A stretch of DNA of 64,000 nt from an uncultured Dorea sp. (GCA_910584265.1 CAJTZE010000011.1:6682-70681), one strand, 5' to 3'; shown: positions 25,185-34,508, counted from the stretch's first letter. Notes: generated from the letters alone by a model not told the origin. Made by a program: numbers and translations.

Positions 25185-25233
25185 CTTATCTTAAGAATTC
25201 TTTAGAATTACTTTTGGCAATACTTAAGATAAG
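25185..25233. promoter_or_regulatory. Probable operator between the two-component operon and the glycosyltransferase gene
   Basis: CTTATCTTAAG (25185-25195) and CTTAAGATAAG (25223-25233) are perfect inverted copies, with a smaller AATTCTTTAGAATT palindrome inside. The right arm falls between TTGGCA and TAGAAT, a possible + strand promoter with an unusual 19-base spacer. This is the expected place for the neighbouring response regulator to act. Confidence 0.6.
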
Positions 25234-25285
25234 AAGCGTAGAATGATGGACAGATAAAAAAGAATGACAACTGGAGGGATGGCAG

Positions 25286-26035
25286 ATGGATAAAATATCA
25301 GTGGTGGTTCCATGCTGGAATGAGGAAGAGGCGCTTCCTATTTATTACCGGGAAATGAGCCGGGTGATGGATGTTGACCTGCAGGATCCGCCCGGACTGC
25401 TGCCGGATATGTACCGTATTTTGAAGGAGGAGGCATACGATAGTGTGGCAACGAAACGGTCTACCCGGACAGGGGAGCCGAGAATCCGTTCCTTTTTGTC
25501 GGAGGGCTTCTACAAGTTTGTAAATAGGATTTCCAAGACAGAGATTGTAAATGGAGCGAGAGACTATCGTCTGATGAACCGGAAAATGGTGGATGCGGTG
25601 CTTGATATGAGTGAATATAACCGTTTCTCGAAAGGGATTTTTGGATGGGTCGGTTTCCGCACCAAATGGCTGGAATTTGAGAATATGGAACGTTCGGCAG
25701 GAGAGACAAAGTGGCCGCTGAAGAAATTATTCGGCTATTCCATGGAGGGCATTACCGGGTTTTCCGTTGCCCCGCTTTCATTGGCATCTATTATAGGAGT
25801 GCTGTTCTGCGCCCTGTCTTTTCTGATGATCCTGGTAATTATTGTAAGAACGCTGGTCTGGGGCGACCCGGTATCCGGCTGGCCGTCTTTGGCGTGTATT
25901 ATTTTCATGGTCAGCGGAGTACAGCTTCTATGCACGGGAATTGTGGGACAGTATCTTTCCAAGACTTATCTGGAAACCAAACGCAGGCCTATTTTTATCC
26001 TGAAAGATTCCAGTGAGGAGGACGAGAATAAATGA
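25286..26035 (+). CDS. GT2 glycosyltransferase (DPM1/GtrB type) with internal deletion
   Basis: A 249-residue reading frame homologous to polyprenyl-phosphate sugar transferases of about 310-320 residues. The N-terminus ISVVVPCWNEEEALPIYY is followed after MSRVM directly by DVDLQDPP, which in full-length relatives lies some 65 residues later. The missing section includes the nucleotide-binding DDGS strand, and the reading frame is preserved across the junction. The rest (acceptor region, VNGARDYRLMNRKMV, two C-terminal membrane helices) is intact. Membrane insertion should remain, but catalysis is doubtful. It overlaps the YfhO-like gene by four bases, so the pair was probably a unit. Confidence 0.85.
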   Translation: MDKISVVVPCWNEEEALPIYYREMSRVMDVDLQDPPGLLPDMYRILKEEAYDSVATKRSTRTGEPRIRSFLSEGFYKFVNRISKTEIVNGARDYRLMNRKMVDAVLDMSEYNRFSKGIFGWVGFRTKWLEFENMERSAGETKWPLKKLFGYSMEGITGFSVAPLSLASIIGVLFCALSFLMILVIIVRTLVWGDPVSGWPSLACIIFMVSGVQLLCTGIVGQYLSKTYLETKRRPIFILKDSSEEDENK

Positions 26036-28776
26036 AAGCGTTACAAGTACAATGGCGGAAAGCTGATAAGCAGAAGACGGCAGAAAAAATATGGGCCGCA
26101 GAGCTTATGCCATATATATTTCTGTGTATGCTGACGGTAATCAGCTGTTGGTTTTTTGTCGGAAGACAGGGGGTGTTCGGCGTTAAGGTGGACTGGCTCA
26201 GCCAGCACAGTGTACTGCCGGATTATTTCCGGCAGCAGTTCTACGAGACCGGAAAGCTGTTTCCGGAATTTGCAGGAAATCTCGGAGGCGGACAGAACCT
26301 GTATCATTTTTCCTATTATGGATTGTACAGTCCTGTATTTTTATTATCCTGCCTGCTTCCCTTTGTGAAAATGGGCGATTATCTAATGGCGGTCAGTGCG
26401 GCAGGGATTTTTGCATCTGTAAGCCTGCTTTATTACTGGCTTGGCAGGAGAGGTTTCCCGCGGGAGATCAGCCTGCCGGTATCGGCGTTGTTCCTTCTTG
26501 CGGGTCCGGTTATTTTCCAGTCCTGCCATCAGGTGATGTTTATCAATTATATGCCCTTTCTTATTCTGGCGCTGCTGGGTGTGGACCGGTATTTTGACAA
26601 GGGGAGGTCAGGATTGTACACAGCCGGTGTATTCCTGATGATTTTAACCAGCTTCTATTTCAGCATCGGCGGCATGATGGTGCTGGTATTGTACGGACTG
26701 AGCCGGTATATGGAGCTAAAGAAGGGTTTTTCGGAAGAGGGTGTGAGCTTTTCAGTATGCCGGAGCAGAAAGAATAAGAGGCGGAACAGAATCCTGTGTT
26801 TTCTGAAGGACGGCACCTTATTTCTCCTGCCGATGCTTACGGCAGTGCTGATGAGCGGCTTTCTTCTGGTGCCGACAGCTTGTGCGATTCTTGGAAAACG
26901 GGAGGCCGGAGAAGGCATCCATGTATGGGAGATTTTGACACCAAGGCTCCCGCTGGAGAGCCTTGTACACGGAGCATATGGAATCGGTCTTACAACGGGA
27001 GTGATAACCATTTTGATTACCGGATTATTCTACCGGAAATGGAGTGAAAGGCTGCTGCATGGAGTCTGTCTTGCTATCTTTATCCTTCCTGTTTTTCAGT
27101 GGATTCTAAATGGCGGGCTGTATGTGCGCGGAAAGGTCTTCATTCCATTTCTGCCCCTGCTCTGCTATCTGACGGCGGTGTATCTGGACAAGCAGAGGAA
27201 CAGAGAGATGGCTTTCTGGGTATGTATTACGGCATATCTTCTTACTATTGTGTGGCTGTGTGTGAGTTATTTTTACGGGCAGGATTTTTCCGGGGAGCCG
27301 TTAAGGTGGTATCTAATGCTTGCAGAGAGCATCCTGCTTCTTGTGTGCTTTTGTGTTTACTGGCGGCGCGGGAATCTGCTATTGCTGACGTTTCCACCGG
27401 TTTTGTGTCTGCTCTTAAGCGGGAGCTTTTTCTACAGCGGCGCCGGAGGCGCGCTGGATAGACAGACCTATGACCATGTTACAGATACTGGAATTAAAGA
27501 ATTAATTGACCAGTCTCTGGCAGAGGAGAACGGTTTCTGGAGGCTGGAGCAGGGCGGAGATGAAGAGGAGAAATCGGCGGATTTGAACCGTATCTGGAAT
27601 AGCAGACAGTGGATATCTTCTCTGTATTCCTCGGCTTATAACGCAGATTATCAAAACTTCAGAGGAGATATATTCGGAGTGGAGGAGCCTTTCCGCAATG
27701 ATCTGATGCAGGCGGCATCGGATAATCCGCTGTTTCAGAAGCTGATGGGGGTAAAATATGTGATCGGGGATGCAGAGGATGAGAAGACAATGGAGGCGGC
27801 CGGATATGCGTCTCATCTGACAGACGGAGAACACGTTGTGTATAAAAGTGAGAATACAGCGCCTATTGCCTATGCATCTGATCGGGTAGTTGGTGAACAG
27901 GAATACAATAGCCTGGAATTTCCGTGCAATCAGACAGCATTGATGGAATATGCAGTGGTAACAGACAGCAGGAGACGTGGGGATTCATGGAAAAACGGAC
28001 TCGAAAAAGAGACCGTACCGGTGGAGCTGCCAATACCGGAAATGGATAGAGAGGGTCTTAAAATCAGCCGGACAGCGGAGGATTCTTACCATATCCAGGC
28101 AGAGAAAAAGGAACGAGTGGTGTGCAGGATTGATGCCGCCGGTACCGGTATGGATATTGAGAATGGAAATCTGATATTTCTGCGGTTTCAGATGAATAAC
28201 CGCCGCAGAAATAAGGATGCCGCGGTATGGCTGAACGGAACCCGGAATAAGCTCAGCGCAGGAAACCATATTTATTACAATGGAAATACCATGTTTACCT
28301 ATGTGGTTCCGCTGGGGGCGGGGGTATCAGAGGTTCAGCTTGATTTTGGAAAAGGGGACTATGAAATTCTGGATATGGAGTGTTTCATAGGAAACAGAAG
28401 TCTTTTAGAGGATAAGAATGAGCCGGAGGAGACGCTGTACCAGTCGCTTTTTGAGGTGGATTGGGAAAAGACAGAGGGAAACCTTATTTCGGGAAAAATA
28501 CAGGTTCTTAATAATGGATATTTTGTCACGTCCATTCCCTATGATGAAGGTTTTGAAATCTTCGTAGACGGAAAACGGGCATTATCAGAAAAGGTGAATA
28601 AAGCATTTCTTGGATGCTCGATCAGAGAGGGAGAGCATCGGATAGAGATCATCTACCATGCTCCGGGACTGTGGGCAGGGAAAGTTCTGGCGTGTATGGG
28701 ACTGTTGATTTTTCTTCTCCTGTTTGCGGCAGAGAAATACCGGAGTTCCTCCGGCGGAAACAGGCAGAATACATGA
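26032..28776 (+). CDS. YfhO-family multispanning membrane protein
   Basis: A 914-residue protein with about 12-13 hydrophobic segments in the first 480 residues, then a large external beta-rich domain (about 490-885), and a last membrane helix near the C-terminus. The early GGGQNLYHFSYYGLYSP and the external segment IPYDEGFEIFVDGK with EGEHRIEIIYHAPG are typical of YfhO. YfhO proteins are GT-C-like and in Bacillus and Listeria are linked to glycosylation of lipoteichoic or wall teichoic acid. With the GT2 partner, which would supply lipid-linked sugar, the pair forms a cell-wall polymer glycosylation unit. The partner's deletion makes present activity uncertain. Confidence 0.88.
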   Translation: MKALQVQWRKADKQKTAEKIWAAELMPYIFLCMLTVISCWFFVGRQGVFGVKVDWLSQHSVLPDYFRQQFYETGKLFPEFAGNLGGGQNLYHFSYYGLYSPVFLLSCLLPFVKMGDYLMAVSAAGIFASVSLLYYWLGRRGFPREISLPVSALFLLAGPVIFQSCHQVMFINYMPFLILALLGVDRYFDKGRSGLYTAGVFLMILTSFYFSIGGMMVLVLYGLSRYMELKKGFSEEGVSFSVCRSRKNKRRNRILCFLKDGTLFLLPMLTAVLMSGFLLVPTACAILGKREAGEGIHVWEILTPRLPLESLVHGAYGIGLTTGVITILITGLFYRKWSERLLHGVCLAIFILPVFQWILNGGLYVRGKVFIPFLPLLCYLTAVYLDKQRNREMAFWVCITAYLLTIVWLCVSYFYGQDFSGEPLRWYLMLAESILLLVCFCVYWRRGNLLLLTFPPVLCLLLSGSFFYSGAGGALDRQTYDHVTDTGIKELIDQSLAEENGFWRLEQGGDEEEKSADLNRIWNSRQWISSLYSSAYNADYQNFRGDIFGVEEPFRNDLMQAASDNPLFQKLMGVKYVIGDAEDEKTMEAAGYASHLTDGEHVVYKSENTAPIAYASDRVVGEQEYNSLEFPCNQTALMEYAVVTDSRRRGDSWKNGLEKETVPVELPIPEMDREGLKISRTAEDSYHIQAEKKERVVCRIDAAGTGMDIENGNLIFLRFQMNNRRRNKDAAVWLNGTRNKLSAGNHIYYNGNTMFTYVVPLGAGVSEVQLDFGKGDYEILDMECFIGNRSLLEDKNEPEETLYQSLFEVDWEKTEGNLISGKIQVLNNGYFVTSIPYDEGFEIFVDGKRALSEKVNKAFLGCSIREGEHRIEIIYHAPGLWAGKVLACMGLLIFLLLFAAEKYRSSSGGNRQNT

Positions 28777-28879
28777 ATAACAGTTAATTTTATTAATTGC
28801 CGCTTAACTCCTCATCAATTGTAAAATGGAGGACTGTTTGATATGATTGAAACAGCAGAGGCCGATGCGGATAACGATA

Positions 28880-28911
28880 TGCCTGCTGTCTTGGCCGGAC
28901 GGCAGGCATGC
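28880..28911. promoter_or_regulatory. Hairpin ahead of the XRE/TPR regulator gene
   Basis: ATGCCTGC and GCAGGCAT, with partly pairing TGTC and GACG inside, surround a short loop just before the ribosome-binding site at 28925. No T-run follows, so an operator or leader structure is more likely than a terminator. The rest of the 28777-28940 gap holds nothing else I recognise. Confidence 0.45.
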
Positions 28912-28940
28912 GGTATATAGAGATGGAGGAGGGTTTGTGT

Positions 28941-29981
28941 ATGCAGATCGGGCAGATAATACGAAAATATAGGAAGGATAAGAATATGACTCAGGAGGAG
29001 ATGGCAAACCGTCTCGGGGTCACGGCGCCTGCGGTAAACAAGTGGGAGAATGGGGTATCATTTCCAGATATTACGCTGCTTGCGCCGATTGCAAGGCTGC
29101 TAGGAATTACGGTGGATGAACTGCTGTCATTCCGTGAGGAGCTTACAAATGAAGAAATCGGGAGTATCATCCATGAATTGGATGCCATGATGAAGGAAAA
29201 GGCTTATGAGGAAGCCTTTCAGTGGGCGAAGGAGAAGCTGGAGCTTTATCCGAACAGCGGGCAGCTCTTTTGGCAGCTTGCATTGGTTCTGGATGTGTGT
29301 CGTCTTACTACGGATAAGAATATAAAGAATGCCGGAACGTACGATGAGACGATCATTCAATGGTATCACAGGGCGCTGGAGAGCAAAGATGAGGAAACCC
29401 GCACAAGGGCGGCGGATTCCCTGTTTGGATTCTATGAGAGAAAAGAGCAGTATGAGAAGGCAGAGGAGTATCTGGCTTATTTCTCTGACCAGAATCCTGA
29501 GAAGAAGAGAAAACAGGCATCCATTTACAGCAAAACGGGAAGAAGAGAAGAGGCTTACAGGGTTTATGAGCAGCTGCTGTTTTCCAATTATCAGATGGCA
29601 AGCGTGTTATTTCACAATATGTATATGCTTGTACTGGAGGATGGAAATATGGAAAAAGCCCGTATGCTGACGGAGAAACAGGGAGAGCTTGCCAGAGCCT
29701 TTGATATGGGAGAGTATTATGAGATTTGCGGAAGACTGGAGCTGGCATCAGCAGAAAAAGATGCAGATACAGCAATTGATACGATGGAGAGAATGCTGTC
29801 ATCGGCAGAGAATATATGCGGCTACAGTAAATCACCGCTCTATGAGCATTTGACGTTCAAAGAAAACAAAGAGTTTCGGGAGAAGTTTAAGCAGACTCTA
29901 AAGAATACATTCCGGGATGAGGAAGCGTTTGGATTTTTGAAGGAGGATGGGAGGTGGAAAGAACTGATGGGGGAAAAATAA
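28941..29981 (+). CDS. XRE-family regulator with C-terminal TPR-like region
   Basis: A 346-residue cytoplasmic protein. Residues 3-58 are a helix-turn-helix of the Cro/CI type (IGQIIRKYRKDKNMTQEEMA then VTAPAVNKWENG). After a linker the rest is helical, with TPR-like pairs such as YEKAEEYLAYFSDQNPE and REEAYRVYEQLL. I chose ATG 28941 since GGAGGAGGG lies seven bases upstream; the ATG at 28908 lacks a site. This architecture is common in Clostridia regulators, and some respond to peptides, but the ligand here is unknown. A single gene with no obvious operon partner. Confidence 0.85.
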   Translation: MQIGQIIRKYRKDKNMTQEEMANRLGVTAPAVNKWENGVSFPDITLLAPIARLLGITVDELLSFREELTNEEIGSIIHELDAMMKEKAYEEAFQWAKEKLELYPNSGQLFWQLALVLDVCRLTTDKNIKNAGTYDETIIQWYHRALESKDEETRTRAADSLFGFYERKEQYEKAEEYLAYFSDQNPEKKRKQASIYSKTGRREEAYRVYEQLLFSNYQMASVLFHNMYMLVLEDGNMEKARMLTEKQGELARAFDMGEYYEICGRLELASAEKDADTAIDTMERMLSSAENICGYSKSPLYEHLTFKENKEFREKFKQTLKNTFRDEEAFGFLKEDGRWKELMGEK

Positions 29982-30090
29982 TCCGCTCATTTTTCATGAA
30001 CTTCTTGTTTTTATGGAGGGGAATACATATACTTATAGATGTTACAGATTATTTTGATCCCTTATGGAAGTATGCATTGGTGATAAAGTG

Positions 30091-31068
30091 ATGAGTAAAA
30101 GCAGGAAGAAACGGATATTTGATATTATCCAGATTGGAAATGATGAAGACCGGGTGAGCAGGGGGTTTGATATCCTGATCATGGCAGTGATTTTGATTAA
30201 TCTATTTCTCGCAGTATTTGAGACTTTTGAGAATGCGGCTAGATATCAGGATATTCTGAATATTGCAGAGCTGGTTACGGTTATAATATTTACCGTGGAA
30301 TATATTCTGCGTGTATGGACCTCCGATTATCTTTACAGCGATGATGAGAACAGATGGAGGGCAGTGCTTAGATATGTATTGTCCTTTAGCGGGATCGTGG
30401 ATCTGCTGTCCTTTCTGCCTTATTATCTGCCTGTATTTTTCCCGGCCGGTATTGTGGCATTCCGGATGTTCCGGGTTATCCGCATCCTGCGCCTGTTCCG
30501 CATCAATGCATACTATGATGCGTTTAATGTAATTACCAATGTTTTAAAGAATAAGAAGGATCAGCTCTTGTCTTCTATTTTTATTATTCTGGTGCTGATG
30601 GCGGCGGCATCACTGTGTATGTACAGCTTGGAGCATGAAGCCCAGCCGGAGGTGTTTCGGAATGCATTTTCCGGCTTCTGGTGGGCGGTGTCTACGCTTT
30701 TGACGGTGGGCTATGGGGACATTTACCCGATCACGATGCTGGGAAGGCTGTTTGGTATCTGCATTACCATGCTGGGAGTGGGGATGGTTGCGATCCCTAC
30801 CGGTATCCTGTCGGCAGGCTTCGTGGAGCAGTATGCCCAGCTAAAGGAGATTGATGAGGACACGAAGGATAAGGATAAGCAGTATGTGCTGCTGGAAATG
30901 AAGGAGGACAGTCTGTGGACAGGAATGAAAATCCGAAATATGATGCTGCCTGCGGAGCTTAAGCCTGTGATCATACGCCGGGGCGAGAGAACCATTGAAC
31001 CGAGCCAGAATCTGATCATCCGTGCGGGAGATATTCTTGTGCTGGCGGCGGAAGGCTGTGAGGAATAA
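30091..31068 (+). CDS. Voltage-gated potassium channel with RCK-type C-terminus
   Basis: A 325-residue six-helix channel subunit. S1-S4 are visible, with the positively charged S4 FRMFRVIRILRLFRI. The pore helix WWAVSTLL and the selectivity filter TVGYGD are intact, followed by the S6 helix. The C-terminus (about 255-325) resembles a TrkA-C/RCK ligand-binding lobe with LPAELKPVIIRRGE. I prefer ATG 30091, since GGTGAT is six bases upstream; ATG 30064 has no site. It lies two bases before the polymerase gene, so the two are probably cotranscribed although functionally unrelated. Confidence 0.93.
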   Translation: MSKSRKKRIFDIIQIGNDEDRVSRGFDILIMAVILINLFLAVFETFENAARYQDILNIAELVTVIIFTVEYILRVWTSDYLYSDDENRWRAVLRYVLSFSGIVDLLSFLPYYLPVFFPAGIVAFRMFRVIRILRLFRINAYYDAFNVITNVLKNKKDQLLSSIFIILVLMAAASLCMYSLEHEAQPEVFRNAFSGFWWAVSTLLTVGYGDIYPITMLGRLFGICITMLGVGMVAIPTGILSAGFVEQYAQLKEIDEDTKDKDKQYVLLEMKEDSLWTGMKIRNMMLPAELKPVIIRRGERTIEPSQNLIIRAGDILVLAAEGCEE

Positions 31069-31070
31069 GA

Positions 31071-32597
31071 ATGGAAAGGGAGTATACGTATATTGCAATC
31101 GATTTAAAATCCTTTTACGCTTCTGTAGAGTGCATTGAGCGGGGGCTGGATCCCATGAATACGAATCTGGTAGTGGCAGATAAAAGCCGTACGGATAAGA
31201 CCATCTGCCTGGCGGTTTCGCCGTCTTTGAAGGCTTATGGGATTCCGGGACGGCCCAGGCTGTTTGAGGTGCTGCAGAAAATACGGGAAGTGAATGCAGA
31301 AAGGCAGAAAAAGGCTCCGGGACAGGCATTCACCGGGGCTTCTGCCCATGCGATCGAGCTGGAGTATATGCCGCAGCTGAAGGTGGATTTTGTGACAGCC
31401 GTACCCAGAATGGCATTGTATCTGGAGTACAGCGGCCGTATTTATGATATTTATCTGAAATACGCGGCGCCGGAGGATATTCATGTGTATTCCATAGACG
31501 AGGTGTTTATGGATGTGACCTATTATCTGAATACGTACCAGATGACGGCAAGAAAGCTGGCATCTGAGATTGTCAGGGATGTGCTGGAAACTACGGGCAT
31601 CACCTGTACGGCAGGGATTGGTACCAATATGTATCTTGCCAAAATTGCTATGGACATTGTGGCGAAGCATCTGCCGCCGGATAAATACGGAGTGCGGATC
31701 GCGAAGCTGGATGAGATGAGCTACCGCAGGCTGTTGTGGAGCCACAGGCCCTTGACGGATTTCTGGCGGGTGGGAAGAGGCTATGCACAGAAGCTGGAGG
31801 CCTGCGGTATTTACACCATGGGAGATATTGCCAGATGCTCTCTGGGCGGACCTGCGGATTACTACAATGAAGAGCTGCTCTATAAGCTGTTCGGGGTAAA
31901 TGCAGAGCTTCTGATCGATCATGCCTGGGGCTGGGAGCCGTGCAGAATGGAAGATATTAAGGCGTATAAGCCGGAAAGCAGCAGTATGGGTTCCGGGCAG
32001 GTGCTGCAGTGTGCCTATGATTTTAGGAAGGCAGGGCTGGTGGTCCGGGAAATGACGGAGCAGGTAGTGCTAGAGCTGGTGGATAAGGGACTGGTAACGG
32101 ATCAGATGGTACTGACAGTGGGCTATGACAGAAGCAGTCTGGAGCGGCCGGAAGTCCGAAAGGCATACAGGGGTGAAGTGAAAACGGACCGCTATGGACG
32201 GAGGGTTCCGAAGCATGCCCATGGAACGGCGAATCTGGGGAGACAGACCTCATCGACTAAGCAGGCCGTTGAGGCGGTTATGGGCCTGTACGAGCAGATT
32301 GTGGATAAACGGCTGTTAATTAGAAGGATCCAGGTGACAGCGAACCATGTTGTAGAAGAAGGGCAGATATTAGAGCAGGAAGCCTATGAGCAGATGGAAC
32401 TCTTTACCGATTATGAAGAGCGCAGGAAGGAACAGGAAGAAGAGCGGGAGGCTCTTGCGCGGGAGCGCAGGCTTCAGAAGACGATGCTGGAGATTAAGAA
32501 AAGATATGGGAAAAATGCTATATTGAAGGGCATGAATCTGGAGGAGGGCGCGACGGCAAGAGACCGGAATAATCAGATCGGAGGGCATAAGGCTTGA
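31071..32597 (+). CDS. Y-family DNA polymerase (UmuC/DinB-like translesion enzyme)
   Basis: A 508-residue polymerase for synthesis past DNA damage. The metal-binding Asp11 (IAIDLKSFYASVE) and Asp143-Glu144 (YSIDEVFMD) are present, followed by the fingers and palm, a helix-hairpin-helix region around 240-265, and the little-finger domain. It is longer than DinB (about 350-410) and close to the UmuC/UvrX-like enzymes of Firmicutes, with a charged C-terminal helix (about 440-485). I see no clear SOS box, so regulation is open. The next small gene overlaps the end. Confidence 0.93.
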   Translation: MEREYTYIAIDLKSFYASVECIERGLDPMNTNLVVADKSRTDKTICLAVSPSLKAYGIPGRPRLFEVLQKIREVNAERQKKAPGQAFTGASAHAIELEYMPQLKVDFVTAVPRMALYLEYSGRIYDIYLKYAAPEDIHVYSIDEVFMDVTYYLNTYQMTARKLASEIVRDVLETTGITCTAGIGTNMYLAKIAMDIVAKHLPPDKYGVRIAKLDEMSYRRLLWSHRPLTDFWRVGRGYAQKLEACGIYTMGDIARCSLGGPADYYNEELLYKLFGVNAELLIDHAWGWEPCRMEDIKAYKPESSSMGSGQVLQCAYDFRKAGLVVREMTEQVVLELVDKGLVTDQMVLTVGYDRSSLERPEVRKAYRGEVKTDRYGRRVPKHAHGTANLGRQTSSTKQAVEAVMGLYEQIVDKRLLIRRIQVTANHVVEEGQILEQEAYEQMELFTDYEERRKEQEEEREALARERRLQKTMLEIKKRYGKNAILKGMNLEEGATARDRNNQIGGHKA

Positions 32598-32803
32598 ATT
32601 TACAGGATACGGAACAGTATAAGGATATTATAGATCTGCCGCACCATGTGTCGGAGAAGCATCAAAAGATGTCTCTTCGGGACCGGGCGGCGCAGTTTGC
32701 ACCCTTCGCGGCGATCTCCGGGCATCGAGAGGTGATCATGGAGACGGAGCGCCGCCATGTGAGTGATGATATGGAGCGGGCAGAATATGAGGGGGATAGC
32801 TAG
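32594..32803 (+). CDS. Small protein accompanying the Y-family polymerase (YolD-like context)
   Basis: A 69-residue protein starting at TTG, with GGAGGG eight bases upstream and a four-base overlap with the polymerase gene. The recognisable core is MSLRDRAAQFAPFAAISGH. Small proteins with this core often follow Y-family polymerases in Firmicutes, comparable to YolD beside UvrX. It may bind the polymerase or regulate it; that role is inferred from position. Confidence 0.75.
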   Translation: MNLQDTEQYKDIIDLPHHVSEKHQKMSLRDRAAQFAPFAAISGHREVIMETERRHVSDDMERAEYEGDS

Positions 32804-32822
32804 CGGCGGCATGGAATCTATA

Positions 32823-33362
32823 TCAGGAATTTAATATCCGCCGCTCTATGATTTGTACAAGTTCATCAACAGATTCTTTCTTTCCGTCCTTTTCCCAGTG
32901 GATAAACACATTCAGCAGGGCGCCCGCATAGTAGTACAGGTCGTAGAGGGAGCCTGAATAATAGGGAGCTGTATATAGCTTCATGTATTCATTTATGGCA
33001 TTGATCATGAGATAGTATAGGTTTGCTTCATCCAATGTGATAAATAGGAATGCATAGCGGTCAAAGTAATAAAGTGCATGGCGTATGCGCTCCCTGCTTT
33101 GGAGCATGGAAAGGGAAATTGTCTCCGGACATTCTTCAAGATAGCCGTTGATGATTTCCAAAAGATAATTATTAAGGGCATCGGTTTTGTCATGAAAATA
33201 ATGGTAGAAGGTCATCCGGGATACACCGGCTTTTTTTACTATATCGGAAACGGTAACGGCTTCAAAGCCCTTCTGGTGCGTTAGGAAAAGGATGGCTTCA
33301 CCGATGCATTGTCTGGTAAAACGGTTTCTTCTTGTGAATTTCTTATTAATATGTTTCCACAT
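32823..33362 (-). CDS. TetR-family regulator
   Basis: A 179-residue regulator. The N-terminal helix-turn-helix is at about 20-62 (IGEAILFLTHQKGFEAVTV, then AGVSRMTFYHYF). The ligand-binding part is small and aromatic-rich, as in the YcdC/DhaS-like set with C-terminal dimer helices. The gene faces away from degV, and TTTACA/TGTAAA inverted arms at 33382 and 33401 lie between them, so it may control itself and the degV-like gene. The effector is unknown. Confidence 0.88.
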   Translation of the reverse strand: MWKHINKKFTRRNRFTRQCIGEAILFLTHQKGFEAVTVSDIVKKAGVSRMTFYHYFHDKTDALNNYLLEIINGYLEECPETISLSMLQSRERIRHALYYFDRYAFLFITLDEANLYYLMINAINEYMKLYTAPYYSGSLYDLYYYAGALLNVFIHWEKDGKKESVDELVQIIERRILNS

Positions 33363-33381
33363 AACGCCTCCTTTTGAAATG

Positions 33382-33406
33382 TTTACACTTTATGCTTCTT
33401 TGTAAA
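33382..33406. promoter_or_regulatory. Possible TetR operator
   Basis: TTTACA (33382-33387) and TGTAAA (33401-33406) are exact inverted arms separated by 13 bases, 20 bases upstream of the TetR gene start. Such spacing suits a TetR-family dimer or tandem dimers. The support is sequence symmetry and position only. Confidence 0.4.
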
Positions 33407-33535
33407 TTGTAGCATAGAATAGAATGAGATACAATCAATATGTAGTAATGAAAACTACTTGTTGGAAAATACAGTTACTGTTCACGGGGGCAGGAATCCT
33501 GTAAGCAGTAACGAAATGTGCAGCAGGAGGAGTAT

Positions 33536-34390
33536 ATGAGTAAATTAATTATATTGGCGGAGACAGGATCGGATATACCGGCGGAGACGGCGGAAAAATA
33601 TGGTATTCGGCTGGTTCCGATGCATGTTTCTTTTGGAGACGAGACAAAGGATGACGGAACATTTCCGGCAGAGGAGATCTACGGATATTATGAGCGTACC
33701 GGAAAGCTTCCGAAGACCAGCGGCTGTGTACCGGAAGATTTTACAAACGTATTCGGAGAGCTTCGGGACAGAGACCCGGACAGCCATATTCTCTATCTGG
33801 CCTATTCTTCAGTCACTACCTGTTCTTATCAGAGCGCGAAGATCGCGATCGATACCGGGCATGTGGGAGGAGTGACCTGCGTGGATACCAAACAGGTGTC
33901 TGCAGGGCAATATGCGGTTGTTGTGAAAATGGCAGAGCTTTTGCAGGAGCATCCGGAGTGGACGCCGGAGGAAGCCGCAGACAAAGCGGTCAGGCTGTCG
34001 GAGAGGGTTAAGATGTGTTTCCTGCCGGATACGCTGGAATTTCTACGGGCAGGAGGAAGGGTCAGCAATGCGGCGGCGCTGGCGGGAAGCCTGCTGAAGC
34101 TGCATCCCTGCATTGAGATCCTGGACGGGTATCTTCAGGCGGCGAAGAAGTATCGGGGAAGTATGGACAAGATTGCACCAAGATTGGTGAAGGAATATAT
34201 TGCGGAGCAGAAACTGTCTAAAGATGAGATCTATTTGATCTGGGCGCCGGGCCTGGCGGAGGAAACGAAAAAGGCGGCCGAGACGGCGGCATATGAGGCA
34301 GGGGTAAAGAAGATTACCTGGGTGCGGACCGGAGGCGTGATTACCTGCCACGGCGGGCCAGGGGCATTCGGCATTGTCGGATTTGCATAG
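33536..34390 (+). CDS. DegV-family fatty-acid-binding protein
   Basis: A 284-residue soluble protein. The N-terminal IILAETGSDIP is the fatty-acid-binding strand-turn of the family, followed by TSGCVPEDF, YLAYSSVTT, and FLRAGGRVSNAAAL in the middle. DegV/FakB proteins bind fatty acids and can present them to a FakA kinase for phosphorylation and incorporation into lipids. ATG 33536 is chosen because AGGAGG lies six bases before it; an in-frame GTG lies upstream at 33518. The divergent TetR gene may regulate it. Confidence 0.92.
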   Translation: MSKLIILAETGSDIPAETAEKYGIRLVPMHVSFGDETKDDGTFPAEEIYGYYERTGKLPKTSGCVPEDFTNVFGELRDRDPDSHILYLAYSSVTTCSYQSAKIAIDTGHVGGVTCVDTKQVSAGQYAVVVKMAELLQEHPEWTPEEAADKAVRLSERVKMCFLPDTLEFLRAGGRVSNAAALAGSLLKLHPCIEILDGYLQAAKKYRGSMDKIAPRLVKEYIAEQKLSKDEIYLIWAPGLAEETKKAAETAAYEAGVKKITWVRTGGVITCHGGPGAFGIVGFA

Positions 34391-34465
34391 ATTTGTGATA
34401 TTTCCGGCGGATAATGGAAATTGAGAGTCCCTTTGTCCGCTGAGGGAAGTTCGGATAAGAAAGAT

Positions 34466-34508
34466 AAGAATGACTTGCGTAAAATAGGGTACGAAGGTCA
34501 TTCTTTTT
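34466..34508 (+). terminator. Terminator after degV-like gene
   Basis: AAGAATGAC (34466) pairs with GTCATTCTT (34497), followed by T-rich sequence. It lies about 75 bases after the degV stop and before the NifX-like gene. Confidence 0.7.
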
